A DNA stretch of 64,000 bases, taken from positions 1-64,000 of the forward strand of contig DASRVH010000099.1 of NCBI GenBank assembly GCA_035655155.1, read 5' to 3'. Every line of letters begins with the position of its first letter. Positions within the stretch are counted from its first letter, which is position 1. The notes under the pieces were generated by a model that saw only the letters and a program-made list of their open reading frames with translations, was not told where the DNA came from and did no database searches. Below, piece by piece: positions 25,401 to 33,583 of the stretch. This DNA is from Lentisalinibacter sp035655155 (lineage in GTDB: Bacteria; Pseudomonadota; Gammaproteobacteria; Steroidobacterales; Woeseiaceae). Position numbers and translations under genes: made by a program.

Positions 25401-26274
25401 GGCCGCCGAGCTGTTCGCGACGCTGGAGGAGCAGTTCGGCCAGTCGTTCGAGGGCACGGGCCTTGCGCTGCGCTTCGTGCCGACCCGGTTGTGGCTGCAC
25501 ACGGACATCGCCCTGTTGAGGCGTATCCTGCAGAACTTCATCAGCAACGCACGGCGCTACACTCGGGTGGGGGGCGTCCTGGTCGGCTGCCGCCGCCGCG
25601 GGGCGGATGTCGCCGTTCAGGTGTTCGACACCGGTATCGGCATCGCGGCCGAGCATCGCGAGACGATCTTCGAGGAGTTCCGTCGTCTGGCGGGCAGCGA
25701 CGAGCGCTCCAAACGCGGCCTCGGGCTGGGGCTGGCCATCGTGGAGCGCATCGCGCGCCTGCTGGACCATCCGGTGCATCTGCGCTCCGAGCTGGGCGTG
25801 GGCAGTTGCTTCGAGGTGGTCGTGCCCCGCGGGACGGCGAATGCGCGGCGCTGCGCGGATGCCCGCTCCGCGCCGCGTCCGGCTTCCTCGATGGACGGCC
25901 AGCACGTCCTGTGCGTGGATAACGAACCGGAAATCCTGGAGGGGATGCACGGGCTGCTCGCGCGCTGGGGCGCGCGTCCGCTGCAGGCGGCGAATCTGGA
26001 GGAGGCGAGCCGCCTCGTCAGGACGCTGCGCGAGGACAGCGGCGAGATGCCGGCGGTACTGCTGGTCGACTATCATCTCGACGACGGCATCACCGGCATC
26101 CAGGTCATCGAGACGTTGCGGGCGATGACCAGGCCGGACACCCCCGCCATCATCCTGACGGCCGACCATGGATCCGAGGTTGCCGAGCGGGTGCAGGCCG
26201 CGGGCCATGCCATGCTGCGCAAGCCACTCAAGCCGGCAGCGCTGCGGGCGCTGGTGACGCGCGTCATCGGGTGA
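22420..26274 (+). CDS. crbS: CrbS/MxtR-type hybrid sensor histidine kinase with SLC5 transporter domain
   Basis: 1284 residues. Residues 1-500 form an SSF-like membrane domain (YCTSWTFYGAVGSASQGGW, RQNLTSIADFIAARYGK). Two PAS folds follow (NLSQGVSVVDASQRLVGWN; DNAPAMIAYVDAGRRYRFAN), then a coiled coil. The HisKA phospho-acceptor is His927 (AAAHDLLQPLNAAKLF), the HATPase domain has NFISNARRYT and GLGLGLAIVER, and a C-terminal receiver domain has Asp1217 (LLVDYHLDD). This architecture is that of CrbS (Vibrio) / MxtR (Pseudomonas), which switch on acetate use through a LuxR-type partner. Start TTG at 22420 with GGGGGACGAG upstream. It is divergent from the symporter operon and convergent with crbR. 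Confidence 0.9.
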   Translation: MISWWLLLAISVAYVALLFAIASWGDRVDVQRYGRWTGPLVYSLSLAVYCTSWTFYGAVGSASQGGWSFLPIYLGPVLVFLLGFGLIRRIIAISKRQNLTSIADFIAARYGKARNLAVLVTVIAIVGSIPYIALQFKAIVAGLETVSDGAPGKWDSALLVAGALALFAILFGTRRVDAAEHHHGMILAIAFESVVKLLAFAAVGVLALFLLAADGSPPLPAGGNPFTVDRLPAGFLTQTLLASAAILCLPRQFHVTVVELREDMDNRSARWLFPLYLVLFCVFVVPITLAGLRLLPPGLYGGDLYVLALPMQAGQGWLTALAFLGGFSAATGMVIVASVTLSTMVSNEIVMPLVLRRTGRGELRAYPRLLIAVRRIAIVGIAVLAYAYYRVMDQSTELASIGLLAFAAAAQFAPLLLLGLYWPRATRAGAMAGLVAGFGLWAWTLLLPSLARAGSWGGSLLEEGPFGLAWARPEALIVGTGTDPLGHGVFWSLAANVGIFALVSLASRQSLAEKIQARAFTESGAISGLAAAPYRARDIRVADLQSLAGRFVGEENARRAFADFARSAGGDMPSATADRAVLQFTERLLAGSVGAASARIVMTTALRRTGMEIGDVLLLLDETSAAIRFNRRLLEATLENLSQGVSVVDASQRLVGWNSRYEEIMGYPPGLLSVGKPVAELMRYNAERGRPGRSGAEEQILNRARLTRDGSPFRYESELSDGRVIEIRGQPMPDGGYVTTYHDITESKETEKALRLSERQVRTYTDNAPAMIAYVDAGRRYRFANKAYLAYVGMSREELIGAPLSVVLDAAQLVARSHWLEAAFGGDKQNFELEITGADGRSRYTLGTYIPDVDARGAVIGVYAVFQDITDRRRAELGLVEAKAMLEQRVEDRTAELKRAMAALADAKAQAEAANASKTRFLAAAAHDLLQPLNAAKLFTALLEEKSDGMDEEQRRLVSRVESGLIAVEDLLSALLDIARLDTRAPQPKRDHFPAAELFATLEEQFGQSFEGTGLALRFVPTRLWLHTDIALLRRILQNFISNARRYTRVGGVLVGCRRRGADVAVQVFDTGIGIAAEHRETIFEEFRRLAGSDERSKRGLGLGLAIVERIARLLDHPVHLRSELGVGSCFEVVVPRGTANARRCADARSAPRPASSMDGQHVLCVDNEPEILEGMHGLLARWGARPLQAANLEEASRLVRTLREDSGEMPAVLLVDYHLDDGITGIQVIETLRAMTRPDTPAIILTADHGSEVAERVQAAGHAMLRKPLKPAALRALVTRVIG

Positions 26275-26301
26275 GTCGGGCGGCCGACGCGCGCTAAGGA
26301 C

Positions 26302-26955
26302 TCATTCCTCGACGGTGAGTTTCTGCATGGCGAGCACCGCCTGGGTGCGGTTCGTCACCTTCAGCTTGCGCAGTATTGCCGTTACGTGGGCCTTTATGGT
26401 CGCCTCCGAGACGCCGAGATCGTAGGCGATCTGTTTGTTCATCAGCCCTTCGGCGAGCATCAGCAGCACACGGAACTGGTGTGGCGTCAGGTCGGCCAGC
26501 GCGGAGGCAATATCCGCCTCCTCGCCGCCGAGGACATCGTTGTCCAGGGTGACGCCGTCCGGCAGCCAGACCTCGCCCTCGAGCACGGCGTTGATCGCCG
26601 ACTCGATGCGCGAGATGGCCGAGGATTTCGGGATGAAGCCGCTCGCGCCGTGAGCGATGGCCCGGCGTATCACCGTCGGGTCGTCGGTGGCGGAGACGAT
26701 CACCGTCGGCAGCGTTTCGAAAGTACTGCGGATCCACGCGAGAGCCGAGAAGCCGTTCACGCCCGGCATGTTCAGGTCCAGCAGCAGCAGGTCTGCTTCC
26801 GGCGTGGTCTCGACGGCCGACTGCAGCGTCTGCAGGCTGTCCGCCTCCACCACGCGCGCCTCTCCCACGCAGTTTCGGACGGCCTGACTCATCGCCTCGC
26901 GGAATAGCGGGTGATCGTCCGCGACAATGAAGGTGCTGTCACTCGCCGGCGTCAT
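26302..26955 (-). CDS. crbR: CrbR/ErdR-type LuxR-family response regulator
   Basis: 217 residues. The receiver domain has acidic pocket ADDHPLFRE, phospho-acceptor Asp in LLLLDLNMPG, Thr/Ser switch VSATDD and Lys in GFIPKSS. The C-terminal LuxR helix-turn-helix reads LTPHQFRVLLMLAEGLMNKQIA...TIKAHVTAIL. It is the expected partner of the adjacent CrbS-type kinase and probably activates acs and the symporter operon. It starts 18 bp after the acs stop on the same strand, so it is likely transcribed with its presumed target. Ribosome binding site weak. Confidence 0.88.
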   Translation of the reverse strand: MTPASDSTFIVADDHPLFREAMSQAVRNCVGEARVVEADSLQTLQSAVETTPEADLLLLDLNMPGVNGFSALAWIRSTFETLPTVIVSATDDPTVIRRAIAHGASGFIPKSSAISRIESAINAVLEGEVWLPDGVTLDNDVLGGEEADIASALADLTPHQFRVLLMLAEGLMNKQIAYDLGVSEATIKAHVTAILRKLKVTNRTQAVLAMQKLTVEE

Positions 26956-26973
26956 TTCCGTCGACAGATGTCT

Positions 26974-28914
26974 TTATCGGTTCCTTCGGTTCTCTATCAG
27001 TTCGTCGACCACCGCCGGGTCTGCCAGCGTCGACGTGTCTCCCAGCGTACCGTAGTCATTCTCCGCCACCTTGCGCAGGATGCGGCGCATGATTTTACCG
27101 GAACGCGTCTTCGGCAGGCTGGGCGCCCACTGCAGCAGGTCCGGTGTGGCGATCGGACCGATCTCCTTCCGTACCCACTGGCGCAGCGCCGCGCCCAGTT
27201 CGTCGCTCGGCTCGATGCCTTCCATGAGCGTGACGTAAGCGTAGATGCCCTGGCCCTTGATGTCATGGGGATAGCCGACCACCGCCGCCTCGGCCACCGC
27301 CTGGTGGGCGACGAGCGCACTCTCTATCTCCGCCGTCCCCATGCGGTGGCCAGAGACGTTCAGCACGTCGTCCACGCGGCCGGTGATCCAATAGTACCCG
27401 TCCTCGTCACGGCGGGCGCCGTCGCCCGTGAAATAGCGTCCCGGGAAAGTGCTGAAGTACGTATCGACGAAGCGCTGGTGGTCGCCGTACACGGTACGCA
27501 TCTGGCCCGGCCAGCTGTCGAGGATGACCAGATTGCCGGAGACAGCCCCGTCCAGGGTCTCTCCTTCGGCGTCCACGAGCGCCGGGCGTATGCCGAACAA
27601 CGGTCGCGTGGCGGAGCCGGCCTTCAGCGGTGTCGCGCCGGGCAGGGGACTGATCAGGATGCCGCCCGTCTCGGTCTGCCACCAGGTATCGACGATGGGG
27701 CAGCGGCCGTCGCCCACCACCTCGTAATACCACTCCCAGGCTTCCGGGTTGATCGGTTCGCCCACGGAGCCGAGCAATCTCAGCGACTCCCTGGAGGTTC
27801 TCCTGACCGGTTCGTCGCCCTCGCGCATGAGGGCGCGGATGGCCGTGGGCGCCGTATAGCAGATGTTCACGCCGTGCTTGTCGCAGACCTGCCAGAGACG
27901 GCTCGCGTCGGGGTAATTCGGCACGCCCTCGAACATCACCGTGATGGCGCCGTTGGCGAGCGGCCCGTAGACGATGTAACTGTGGCCCGTCACCCAGCCG
28001 ACGTCCGCCGTGCACCAGTAGACGTCACCCGGTTCGTAATTGAAAACGTACCTGAAGGTGAACGCCGCATAGACGAGGTAGCCGCCGGTGGTGTGCAGCA
28101 CCCCCTTGGGCTGGCCGGTCGAGCCCGACGTGTAGAGGATGAACAGCGGGTCCTCCGCATTCATCGGCGCCGGCGGGCAGTCCGCCTCCACCGTCTCCTC
28201 GGCTTCGTGCAGCCAGACGTCGCGGCCGTCGGTCCAGTCCACCTCGGCGCCCGTATTGCGCACCACCAGCACCTTCTCCAGCGTGGTCACGCCGTCGCGC
28301 CCGGCCGCCGCATCCACGTTCGCCTTCAGCGGCACCGTGCGTCCGCCCCGCCGTCCCTCGTCGGCGGTGACGACGACGTTGGACTCGCAGTCGATAATGC
28401 GTCCCGCCAGCGCATCCGGAGAGAATCCGCCGAACACGACCGAGTGGACGGCGCCGATGCGCGCGCACGCCAGCATGGCGATCGCAGCCTCCGGAATCAT
28501 CGGCATGTATACGGTGACCCGATCACCCTTGCTCACGCCGACGGACTTCAGGACGTTCGCGAATCGGCAGACCCGGGCATGCAGCTCGCCGTAGGTGATG
28601 GTGGCGTCGACGGCGGGATCGTCGCCTTCCCAGATGATGGCGGGCTGGTCGCGCCTGTCGGGGAGGTGGCGGTCGAGGCAGTTGTAGCAGGCATTGAGCT
28701 CGCCGTCCTCGTACCAGCGGATGTGCAGATCCGCCGCATCGTAGGAGACGTCCTTCACGACCGTGAACGGCTTCGACCAGTCCACGATCGATGCGTGCTC
28801 CCGCCAGAAGCCCTCGTTGTCCTCGACGGAGCGGCGATACATGTCGCGATACTGCTCTTCGTCGACGTAACCGTGCTTCCGGTAATAGGCGTTGACGGGA
28901 TGAATCTCGCTCAT
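26974..28914 (-). CDS. acs: Acetyl-CoA synthetase (AMP-forming)
   Basis: 646 residues, normal for Acs. The adenylate-forming P-loop is ILYTSGSTGQPKGVLHTTGG, with DTWWQTETGG, the hinge YWITGRVDDVLNVSGHR, and the regulatory acetylation Lys in PKTRSGKIMRRILRK. It converts acetate, ATP and CoA to acetyl-CoA, the committed step of acetate assimilation. The ATG at 28914 follows GGAGG five bases away; the frame stays open to 29109 without family similarity. It is followed by crbR and is divergent from the DUF294 gene. Confidence 0.95.
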   Translation of the reverse strand: MSEIHPVNAYYRKHGYVDEEQYRDMYRRSVEDNEGFWREHASIVDWSKPFTVVKDVSYDAADLHIRWYEDGELNACYNCLDRHLPDRRDQPAIIWEGDDPAVDATITYGELHARVCRFANVLKSVGVSKGDRVTVYMPMIPEAAIAMLACARIGAVHSVVFGGFSPDALAGRIIDCESNVVVTADEGRRGGRTVPLKANVDAAAGRDGVTTLEKVLVVRNTGAEVDWTDGRDVWLHEAEETVEADCPPAPMNAEDPLFILYTSGSTGQPKGVLHTTGGYLVYAAFTFRYVFNYEPGDVYWCTADVGWVTGHSYIVYGPLANGAITVMFEGVPNYPDASRLWQVCDKHGVNICYTAPTAIRALMREGDEPVRRTSRESLRLLGSVGEPINPEAWEWYYEVVGDGRCPIVDTWWQTETGGILISPLPGATPLKAGSATRPLFGIRPALVDAEGETLDGAVSGNLVILDSWPGQMRTVYGDHQRFVDTYFSTFPGRYFTGDGARRDEDGYYWITGRVDDVLNVSGHRMGTAEIESALVAHQAVAEAAVVGYPHDIKGQGIYAYVTLMEGIEPSDELGAALRQWVRKEIGPIATPDLLQWAPSLPKTRSGKIMRRILRKVAENDYGTLGDTSTLADPAVVDELIENRRNR

Positions 28915-28998
28915 GACTACCTCCGCTCGTTGACGCGCCGACGACGTCGCCTGCGCCGCAGCTCCGGCTATTCTGCGGCGTGCCGTGATGCACGGCAT

Positions 28999-29012
28999 TA
29001 GACATTGGTCTA
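28999..29012. promoter_or_regulatory. Candidate CrbR operator between acs and the DUF294 gene
   Basis: Palindrome TAGAC-ATTG-GTCTA, about 85 bp upstream of the acs ATG. On the acs strand it reads on into ATGCC and is followed after 24 bases by AGAATA, a possible -10. It matches the element at 22362-22377 in sequence and spacing. Confidence 0.55.
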
Positions 29013-29107
29013 GCCCGTCGCGGGCTGCCGTGACGCGGGGGCGTGGACGGGCTGGCGGATCGGTTTCCGGGCTCTTCATCGCCGGGCGATCGTGGCAGAA
29101 TCGGTGC

Positions 29108-30943
29108 ATGAACGAGATTCCGGAGATACAGGCGTTCCTGTCGGGGCTGCCCGGCTTCGACCAGCTGGACGAGACGCAGTTGCTGCAGGCGGCCCGGGCC
29201 GTCTCCGTGGCCTACTATCGGCGCGGCCAGGATGTTCTCGAGCTCGGCACCATGAACGACGAGCTGCACGTGGTGCGCAGCGGCGCGGTCGAACTCCGGG
29301 ATCAGAACGACGATCTCGTCACCCGGCTCGCCGAAGGGGAGTGCTTCGGCTTCCCGTCGCTCATGAACAATGCCCCGACACGCAATCACTCGGTCACCAT
29401 AGAGGACACCCTGATCTATCACCTGGCCGGTGACGCGTTCGCAGCACTGAGACGCGGCAATCCGGCCTTCGATACCTGGTTCATCCGCGCCCTGTCCGAC
29501 CGTCTGACAACGCGTCCTGCGGGCCCGGCGCGCGGCAGCGAGACGCGGACCGTGCGCCAGCTTGTCGGGCGCCGGCCGGTGACCATCTCCGCCGACGCGA
29601 CCATCCGCGAGACGGCGCGGAAGATGGTCGAAGAGCGGGTGTCGGCCATGCTCATCACCGAGCAGGGTCGCATGACGGGGATCGTCACCGATCGCGATTT
29701 CCGCACCCGCGTGGTCGCCGAGGACCATGCCCCGGACCGTCCGGTCGCGGAGATCATGACGAAGTCCCCGATCTCGCTGGACGCGGATGCGCACGCCTAC
29801 GAAGCCGCGCTGGTGATGATGCAGAATGTCATCCACCACCTGCCGATAACGGACGATGACGAGCTGATCGGCATGGTGGCCCGCAGCGATTTCATGCGTC
29901 TCGAGACCGAGCATCCGCTCTATCTCGTCGGCGACATCGGGCGTCAGCACACGGTGGACGGGCTGGTCGAGGTCTGCTCCCGGCTGCCGGGGCTGATCGC
30001 CGGCCAGGTCCAGGGGGACGTCTCCGCCGAGCAGCTCGGGAAGTTCATCACCGCGATCACCGACAGCGTGACGCGCCGGCTGATCAATATGGTGCGCGAC
30101 GAGCTCGGTCCGCCGCCCTGCCGGTATGCATGGATTGCGCTCGGCTCCCAGGCGCGGCACGAGCAGTCGGCGCGCAGCGACCAGGACAATGCACTCGTTC
30201 TGGAGGATGGCGCGGACAGCCGGGCGGAGGCCTATTTCAAGCGGCTTGCGGAGTTCGTCAATGCCGGGCTCGATCGCTGCGGCTGGGTCTACTGCCCGGG
30301 GGATGTCATGGCAAGCAATCCTTCGTGGCGGATCACGGTAAGCCGCTGGAAGGAGCAATTCCGTCACTGGATTACGGTGCCGGAGGAGAAGGCTCTAATG
30401 CATGCCAATATCTTCTTCGATCTTCGCACCGTGGACGGCGACGTCGAGCTCGTGGAGCCGATCAAGGACAGCATCAGGGAAGCGGCGAAGAAGAACGAAC
30501 TGTTTCTCGCGCTGATGGCGAAGAACGCCATGAATTTCCAGCCACCGCTCGGTTTCTTCCGCCAGTTCGTGCTGGAGAAATCGGGCGAGCACAAGAACAC
30601 GCTGAATCTGAAACTGCACGGCATCATACCCATCGTGGAAACCGCGCGTATCCGCAGCCTCGCCGCGGGACGTATGCGGGTGAGCACGCGCAACCGCCTG
30701 CAGGCGGCGGCCGACCAGGGGGAGCTGAGTCAGTCGGATGCCGAGAGTCTGATCGACGCCCTGGACCTCATCGAAAACCTGCGGCTGGAGCATCAGAGCA
30801 GGCAGATGAGCCGCGGCGAGGCGCCGGACAATTACCTCTCGCCCTCGGAGCTCTCGCCGCTGGCGCGCCAGAACCTGAAGGCGGCATTCTCCCAGATTCG
30901 TACCAGCCAGGCCGCGCTCCTGAACCGATTCCATCTGGCATGA
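29108..30943 (+). CDS. CBS/cNMP-binding DUF294 nucleotidyltransferase-like protein
   Basis: 611 residues. A cyclic-nucleotide-binding-like domain (about 10-115; GECFGFPSLMNN) is followed by two CBS repeats (about 150-290; VSAMLITEQGRMTGIVTDRDFRTR). A GlnD-like nucleotidyltransferase domain has GSQARHEQSARSDQDNALV near 345, and a DUF294 C-terminal domain has NFQPPLGFFRQFVLE. Such proteins are often found beside acetate symporter and crbS/acs genes and may sense adenine nucleotides; the reaction is unknown. ATG at 29108, divergent from acs. The stop overlaps the exonuclease start by ATGA. Confidence 0.88.
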   Translation: MNEIPEIQAFLSGLPGFDQLDETQLLQAARAVSVAYYRRGQDVLELGTMNDELHVVRSGAVELRDQNDDLVTRLAEGECFGFPSLMNNAPTRNHSVTIEDTLIYHLAGDAFAALRRGNPAFDTWFIRALSDRLTTRPAGPARGSETRTVRQLVGRRPVTISADATIRETARKMVEERVSAMLITEQGRMTGIVTDRDFRTRVVAEDHAPDRPVAEIMTKSPISLDADAHAYEAALVMMQNVIHHLPITDDDELIGMVARSDFMRLETEHPLYLVGDIGRQHTVDGLVEVCSRLPGLIAGQVQGDVSAEQLGKFITAITDSVTRRLINMVRDELGPPPCRYAWIALGSQARHEQSARSDQDNALVLEDGADSRAEAYFKRLAEFVNAGLDRCGWVYCPGDVMASNPSWRITVSRWKEQFRHWITVPEEKALMHANIFFDLRTVDGDVELVEPIKDSIREAAKKNELFLALMAKNAMNFQPPLGFFRQFVLEKSGEHKNTLNLKLHGIIPIVETARIRSLAAGRMRVSTRNRLQAAADQGELSQSDAESLIDALDLIENLRLEHQSRQMSRGEAPDNYLSPSELSPLARQNLKAAFSQIRTSQAALLNRFHLA

Positions 30944-31617
30944 GGCGCCTCGCGCTGAGGCTGCAGCGCTGGCGGGCGGCCCGCCGGGCGGACAACGCGG
31001 CGTACAAACGGCTGCTGCGCTCGCCGCTACCGGGCACTGGGGCAGCCTTCGCCGAGGCGGAGTTCGCGTGCCTGGACATCGAGACCACGGGGGTGGAGGC
31101 CCGCAGCGCGGAGATGCTGAGTATCGGCTGGGTGGTGATCCGGCACGGCCGGGCCGAGATGGCCACCGCGCAATCGGCAATCGTTCGCCCGCCCGGCGAA
31201 GTGGGCGAGAGCGCTGCCGTACACGGTCTCACCGACACGCTGTGCGAGACCGGGGAGGACGCCGGGCACGTGATGGAGCGTCTGCTCGGCGTTCTGCGCC
31301 GGCGCGTGCTCGTCGTGCATTACGCCGGGCTCGACAAGGCGCTGCTGGACCGTATATGCCGGCGACACTTCGGCGGTCCGCTGCTCGTGCCGGTGGTCGA
31401 CACGCTGGCCCTGGAGCGCAGGGCGCACAGCCGGCGGCACCACCTCGACGAGAAGCGATCGTTCCGTCTTGGTGATCTCAGGCGGGCCTACTCGCTGCCG
31501 CATTACGCACAGCACGATGCGCTGGGCGATGCGATAGCCACGGCGGAATTGCTGCTCGCGATGGTTGCGGAGCGCGGCGGAAGCGCGACCGTCAGGTTGC
31601 GGGATCTGCTCTGCTGA
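30940..31617 (+). CDS. DEDDh 3'-5' exonuclease (DnaQ-like)
   Basis: 225 residues. The exonuclease motifs are Exo I CLDIETTGVE (catalytic Asp and Glu), VHGLTD, Exo II VVHYAGLDKALLD, and Exo III HDALGDAIATAELLLA with the general-base His. This is the RNase T/DnaQ fold that removes nucleotides from 3' ends. The basic N-terminal tail (MRRLALRLQRWRAARR) could bind nucleic acid. It is translationally coupled to the DUF294 gene, a pairing typical of this acetate neighbourhood, though why an exonuclease belongs there is unknown. Confidence 0.88.
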   Translation: MRRLALRLQRWRAARRADNAAYKRLLRSPLPGTGAAFAEAEFACLDIETTGVEARSAEMLSIGWVVIRHGRAEMATAQSAIVRPPGEVGESAAVHGLTDTLCETGEDAGHVMERLLGVLRRRVLVVHYAGLDKALLDRICRRHFGGPLLVPVVDTLALERRAHSRRHHLDEKRSFRLGDLRRAYSLPHYAQHDALGDAIATAELLLAMVAERGGSATVRLRDLLC

Positions 31618-31647
31618 GCAGAGCCGCCGCGGTCTGCGGAGTGAGGA

Positions 31648-31678
31648 GGCGGGCGCCCGCGGGATGCCGGCGCCCGCC
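31648..31678. terminator. Hairpin between exonuclease and porin genes
   Basis: GGCGGGCGCC and GGCGCCCGCC form a perfect ten-base stem around an 11-base loop. It lies between two converging stops. There is no T-run, so it may be a stability element or weak bidirectional terminator. Confidence 0.4.
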
Positions 31679-31695
31679 GTCCGGGTGCTGTCAGA

Positions 31696-32772
31696 TCAGA
31701 AGCTGAATGCCTGCAGGTTCAGCCAGATCTCGTCCTGGTCGACACCGTTGTCCGAATCGACGTTGGCATACGAGAGTTTTACGTTGCCACCATGGCCGCG
31801 GAAGAAGTAGCCGATGCCGATCATGGTCTTGTCGACGTCATTCAGCGCCGCCGAGTCGAAGTCCCGGCTGGTGTACTGGACGAACGGCAGAAGCTTCATG
31901 GAAGAGAAGTAGAAGCCCGCTTCCACCATGATGTTGTCCTGCTCGGGCAGTGACGGCAGGAAGTCATCGCCGTCCAGGTTGCTCAGGCTCGCCTGTAACG
32001 TGAAGGCGTTTCCGTCAGCCACCGGCTGATCCCAGAACACGTCGAAGCTCGTCGTCTGGTAATCCTCCTGGGTGTCGTAGCTCACGCCGAACGACAGCAG
32101 CCGCTTCGTGCCGAGGGTCGTGCCGGTGTAGAACAGCCCTTTCTGGGCGCCGTACACGTTGTACATCAGGCGGCCGAGGAATCTGAGCGAATTGCTCGAA
32201 TCCGCGCCCCGGTTGCCCTGCAGTATGGATGCCCGGTACTCCAGCCGATCGTCGAAGACGTAACCGCGTGCCCTGACGCCGTAATCGCGGCCGACTTTCG
32301 TGTCGAGCGCACCGGCCCACACGAAGCTCGTCGAGCCGTAATCGGTCGCCATCAGGGAAACCGCGGACTGGCTCGAGTTGTATGTCACCGCACCCAGCAG
32401 CTGACCGAAGTCGAGCATGAACGCGTCGCTGTTCGGCTTATACGTGACGACGAAGTCCTGCATGAAGAAGTCGTCGCTGTCGCCCTTGCCGAGATTCGGC
32501 GTGTCGGTCTCGAAGAAGAACGACCACTGATCGTTGATCCTGCCGCCCGCGAGCAGACGCAGCCGCCGGAAAAACAAATCTTTCTGGCTGTTGCCGACGT
32601 CGGGATCGATGAATTCTCCGCGCATCTGCGCCAGAAAACCGAACTTGATGCTGCTGTTGCCGTCCTCCGACTCTATCTTCCATTCGGCCTGGGCGGGCGT
32701 GACCGCTCCCAGGAAAAACGTCATGGACAGAGCCGCCGCAAAAGCGGCGAAGCGATAATTTCTTGTACCCAT
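31696..32772 (-). CDS. OprO/OprP-like outer-membrane porin
   Basis: 358 residues. A signal peptide ends at PAQAEWK. The body is a 16-strand-type barrel with the opening GFLAQMRGEFIDPD and LFFRRLRLLAGGRINDQWSFFFETD, typical of phosphate-selective or general OprO/P porins. The C-terminus ends in Phe (LQAFSF), the usual Bam recognition signal. The ATG at 32772 has AGGAG six bases upstream. A good sigma-70 promoter at 32962-32990 predicts a leader of about 180 nt. It is next to the acetate module but its solute cannot be read from sequence. Confidence 0.85.
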   Translation of the reverse strand: MGTRNYRFAAFAAALSMTFFLGAVTPAQAEWKIESEDGNSSIKFGFLAQMRGEFIDPDVGNSQKDLFFRRLRLLAGGRINDQWSFFFETDTPNLGKGDSDDFFMQDFVVTYKPNSDAFMLDFGQLLGAVTYNSSQSAVSLMATDYGSTSFVWAGALDTKVGRDYGVRARGYVFDDRLEYRASILQGNRGADSSNSLRFLGRLMYNVYGAQKGLFYTGTTLGTKRLLSFGVSYDTQEDYQTTSFDVFWDQPVADGNAFTLQASLSNLDGDDFLPSLPEQDNIMVEAGFYFSSMKLLPFVQYTSRDFDSAALNDVDKTMIGIGYFFRGHGGNVKLSYANVDSDNGVDQDEIWLNLQAFSF

Positions 32773-33272
32773 GCCAGTCTCCTGTGTGTTCCGGCAGCAG
32801 CGGCGGCGGTCTGCACCTCCGTCGCGGGCTACCTGGTTTGCGGCGTGCCGAGACGAGAGCCGTACCAGAGCCTTCGCCTCCCCCTCAAAAACTGCGCGCC
32901 GCGCGTCGCATATGCCCGTCGCCCATACCAATCCGGTACAGTCGGGAAACATGCAGCCGCCAATATAGAAAGGTTGAATCGGCGACACAACAGGACTTTC
33001 GTATACGTGCTAACTACCTGTAAATAAGGTATTTAACTGATGGTAATCCGTTGCGGGCAGGCGACAAGTCAGATCGTCCCGCCATAGCGGCAACCACTTC
33101 TTGCCGTAATTGGAATCATTCGTATCTGGGTCGCCGAGGGGTTTCTGCCTTTGCGGGCATTCCCGGCACGGCTGAATTGCCGCCCGTCGGAGATGCGGGG
33201 CGCGGGACGCCGGAGACAGTCAGGCGGCGGGACCTGCGGTCGTGAGCGGGTCCCGGTGCGGGGATGGACGTG
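32773..33272. other. Intergenic region, about 500 bp without a supported gene
   Basis: Holds the porin leader and promoter (32962-32990) and an AT-rich stretch around 32960-33050 that contrasts with the GC-rich surroundings. From 33050 to 33272 I see no coding pattern, hairpin or repeat that I can support. Confidence 0.6.
32962..32990 (-). promoter_or_regulatory. Sigma-70 promoter of the porin gene
   Basis: On the minus strand TTGTGT (32990-32985) and TATATT (32967-32962) are separated by 17 bp, within an AT-rich stretch. The predicted start is near 32955. Confidence 0.55.
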
Positions 33273-33407
33273 CTAGGCGGCCGGGCCGTCGCGCCGGCTG
33301 CCGCGCCTGGGCAGATATCTCTGCTGAATCCAGAGGAGCGCCATCGCGAGCAGGAGTGCTCCCATTGCTCCCGCGGCACCGAGGAAGTAAACGTCGGTAT
33401 ACACCAT
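33273..33407 (-). CDS. Possible 44-residue single-helix membrane protein
   Basis: An ATG at 33407 opens a short frame encoding one strong hydrophobic helix (FLGAAGAMGALLLAMALLW) followed by a very basic tail (QQRYLPRRGSRRD). Helix plus positive-inside tail is typical of real small membrane proteins. There is no good ribosome binding site and I recognise no family, so the call is tentative. Confidence 0.4.
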   Translation of the reverse strand: MVYTDVYFLGAAGAMGALLLAMALLWIQQRYLPRRGSRRDGPAA

Positions 33408-33583
33408 GGCCGGGCGCTACCGCGGTGCGGGTGGTCGATGCGGTGGGTGAGCGGGCGCGCAGACCCTCAGGTACCCAGGGTCGGCGGCTGCGGATTTCGG
33501 GGGAGAGAATCCGCAGCACGCCGGACCCGGGATTTTCGGTAAGGGGCGGAGCATCGCCGTGCGGTGCCGGGTATGGAGCCTGG

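Noticed and set aside
22420..26274. CbrA (C/N balance kinase) instead of CrbS
   Set aside because: The protein has a C-terminal receiver domain and a LuxR-type partner beside acs, as in CrbS/MxtR; CbrA works with an NtrC-type CbrB.
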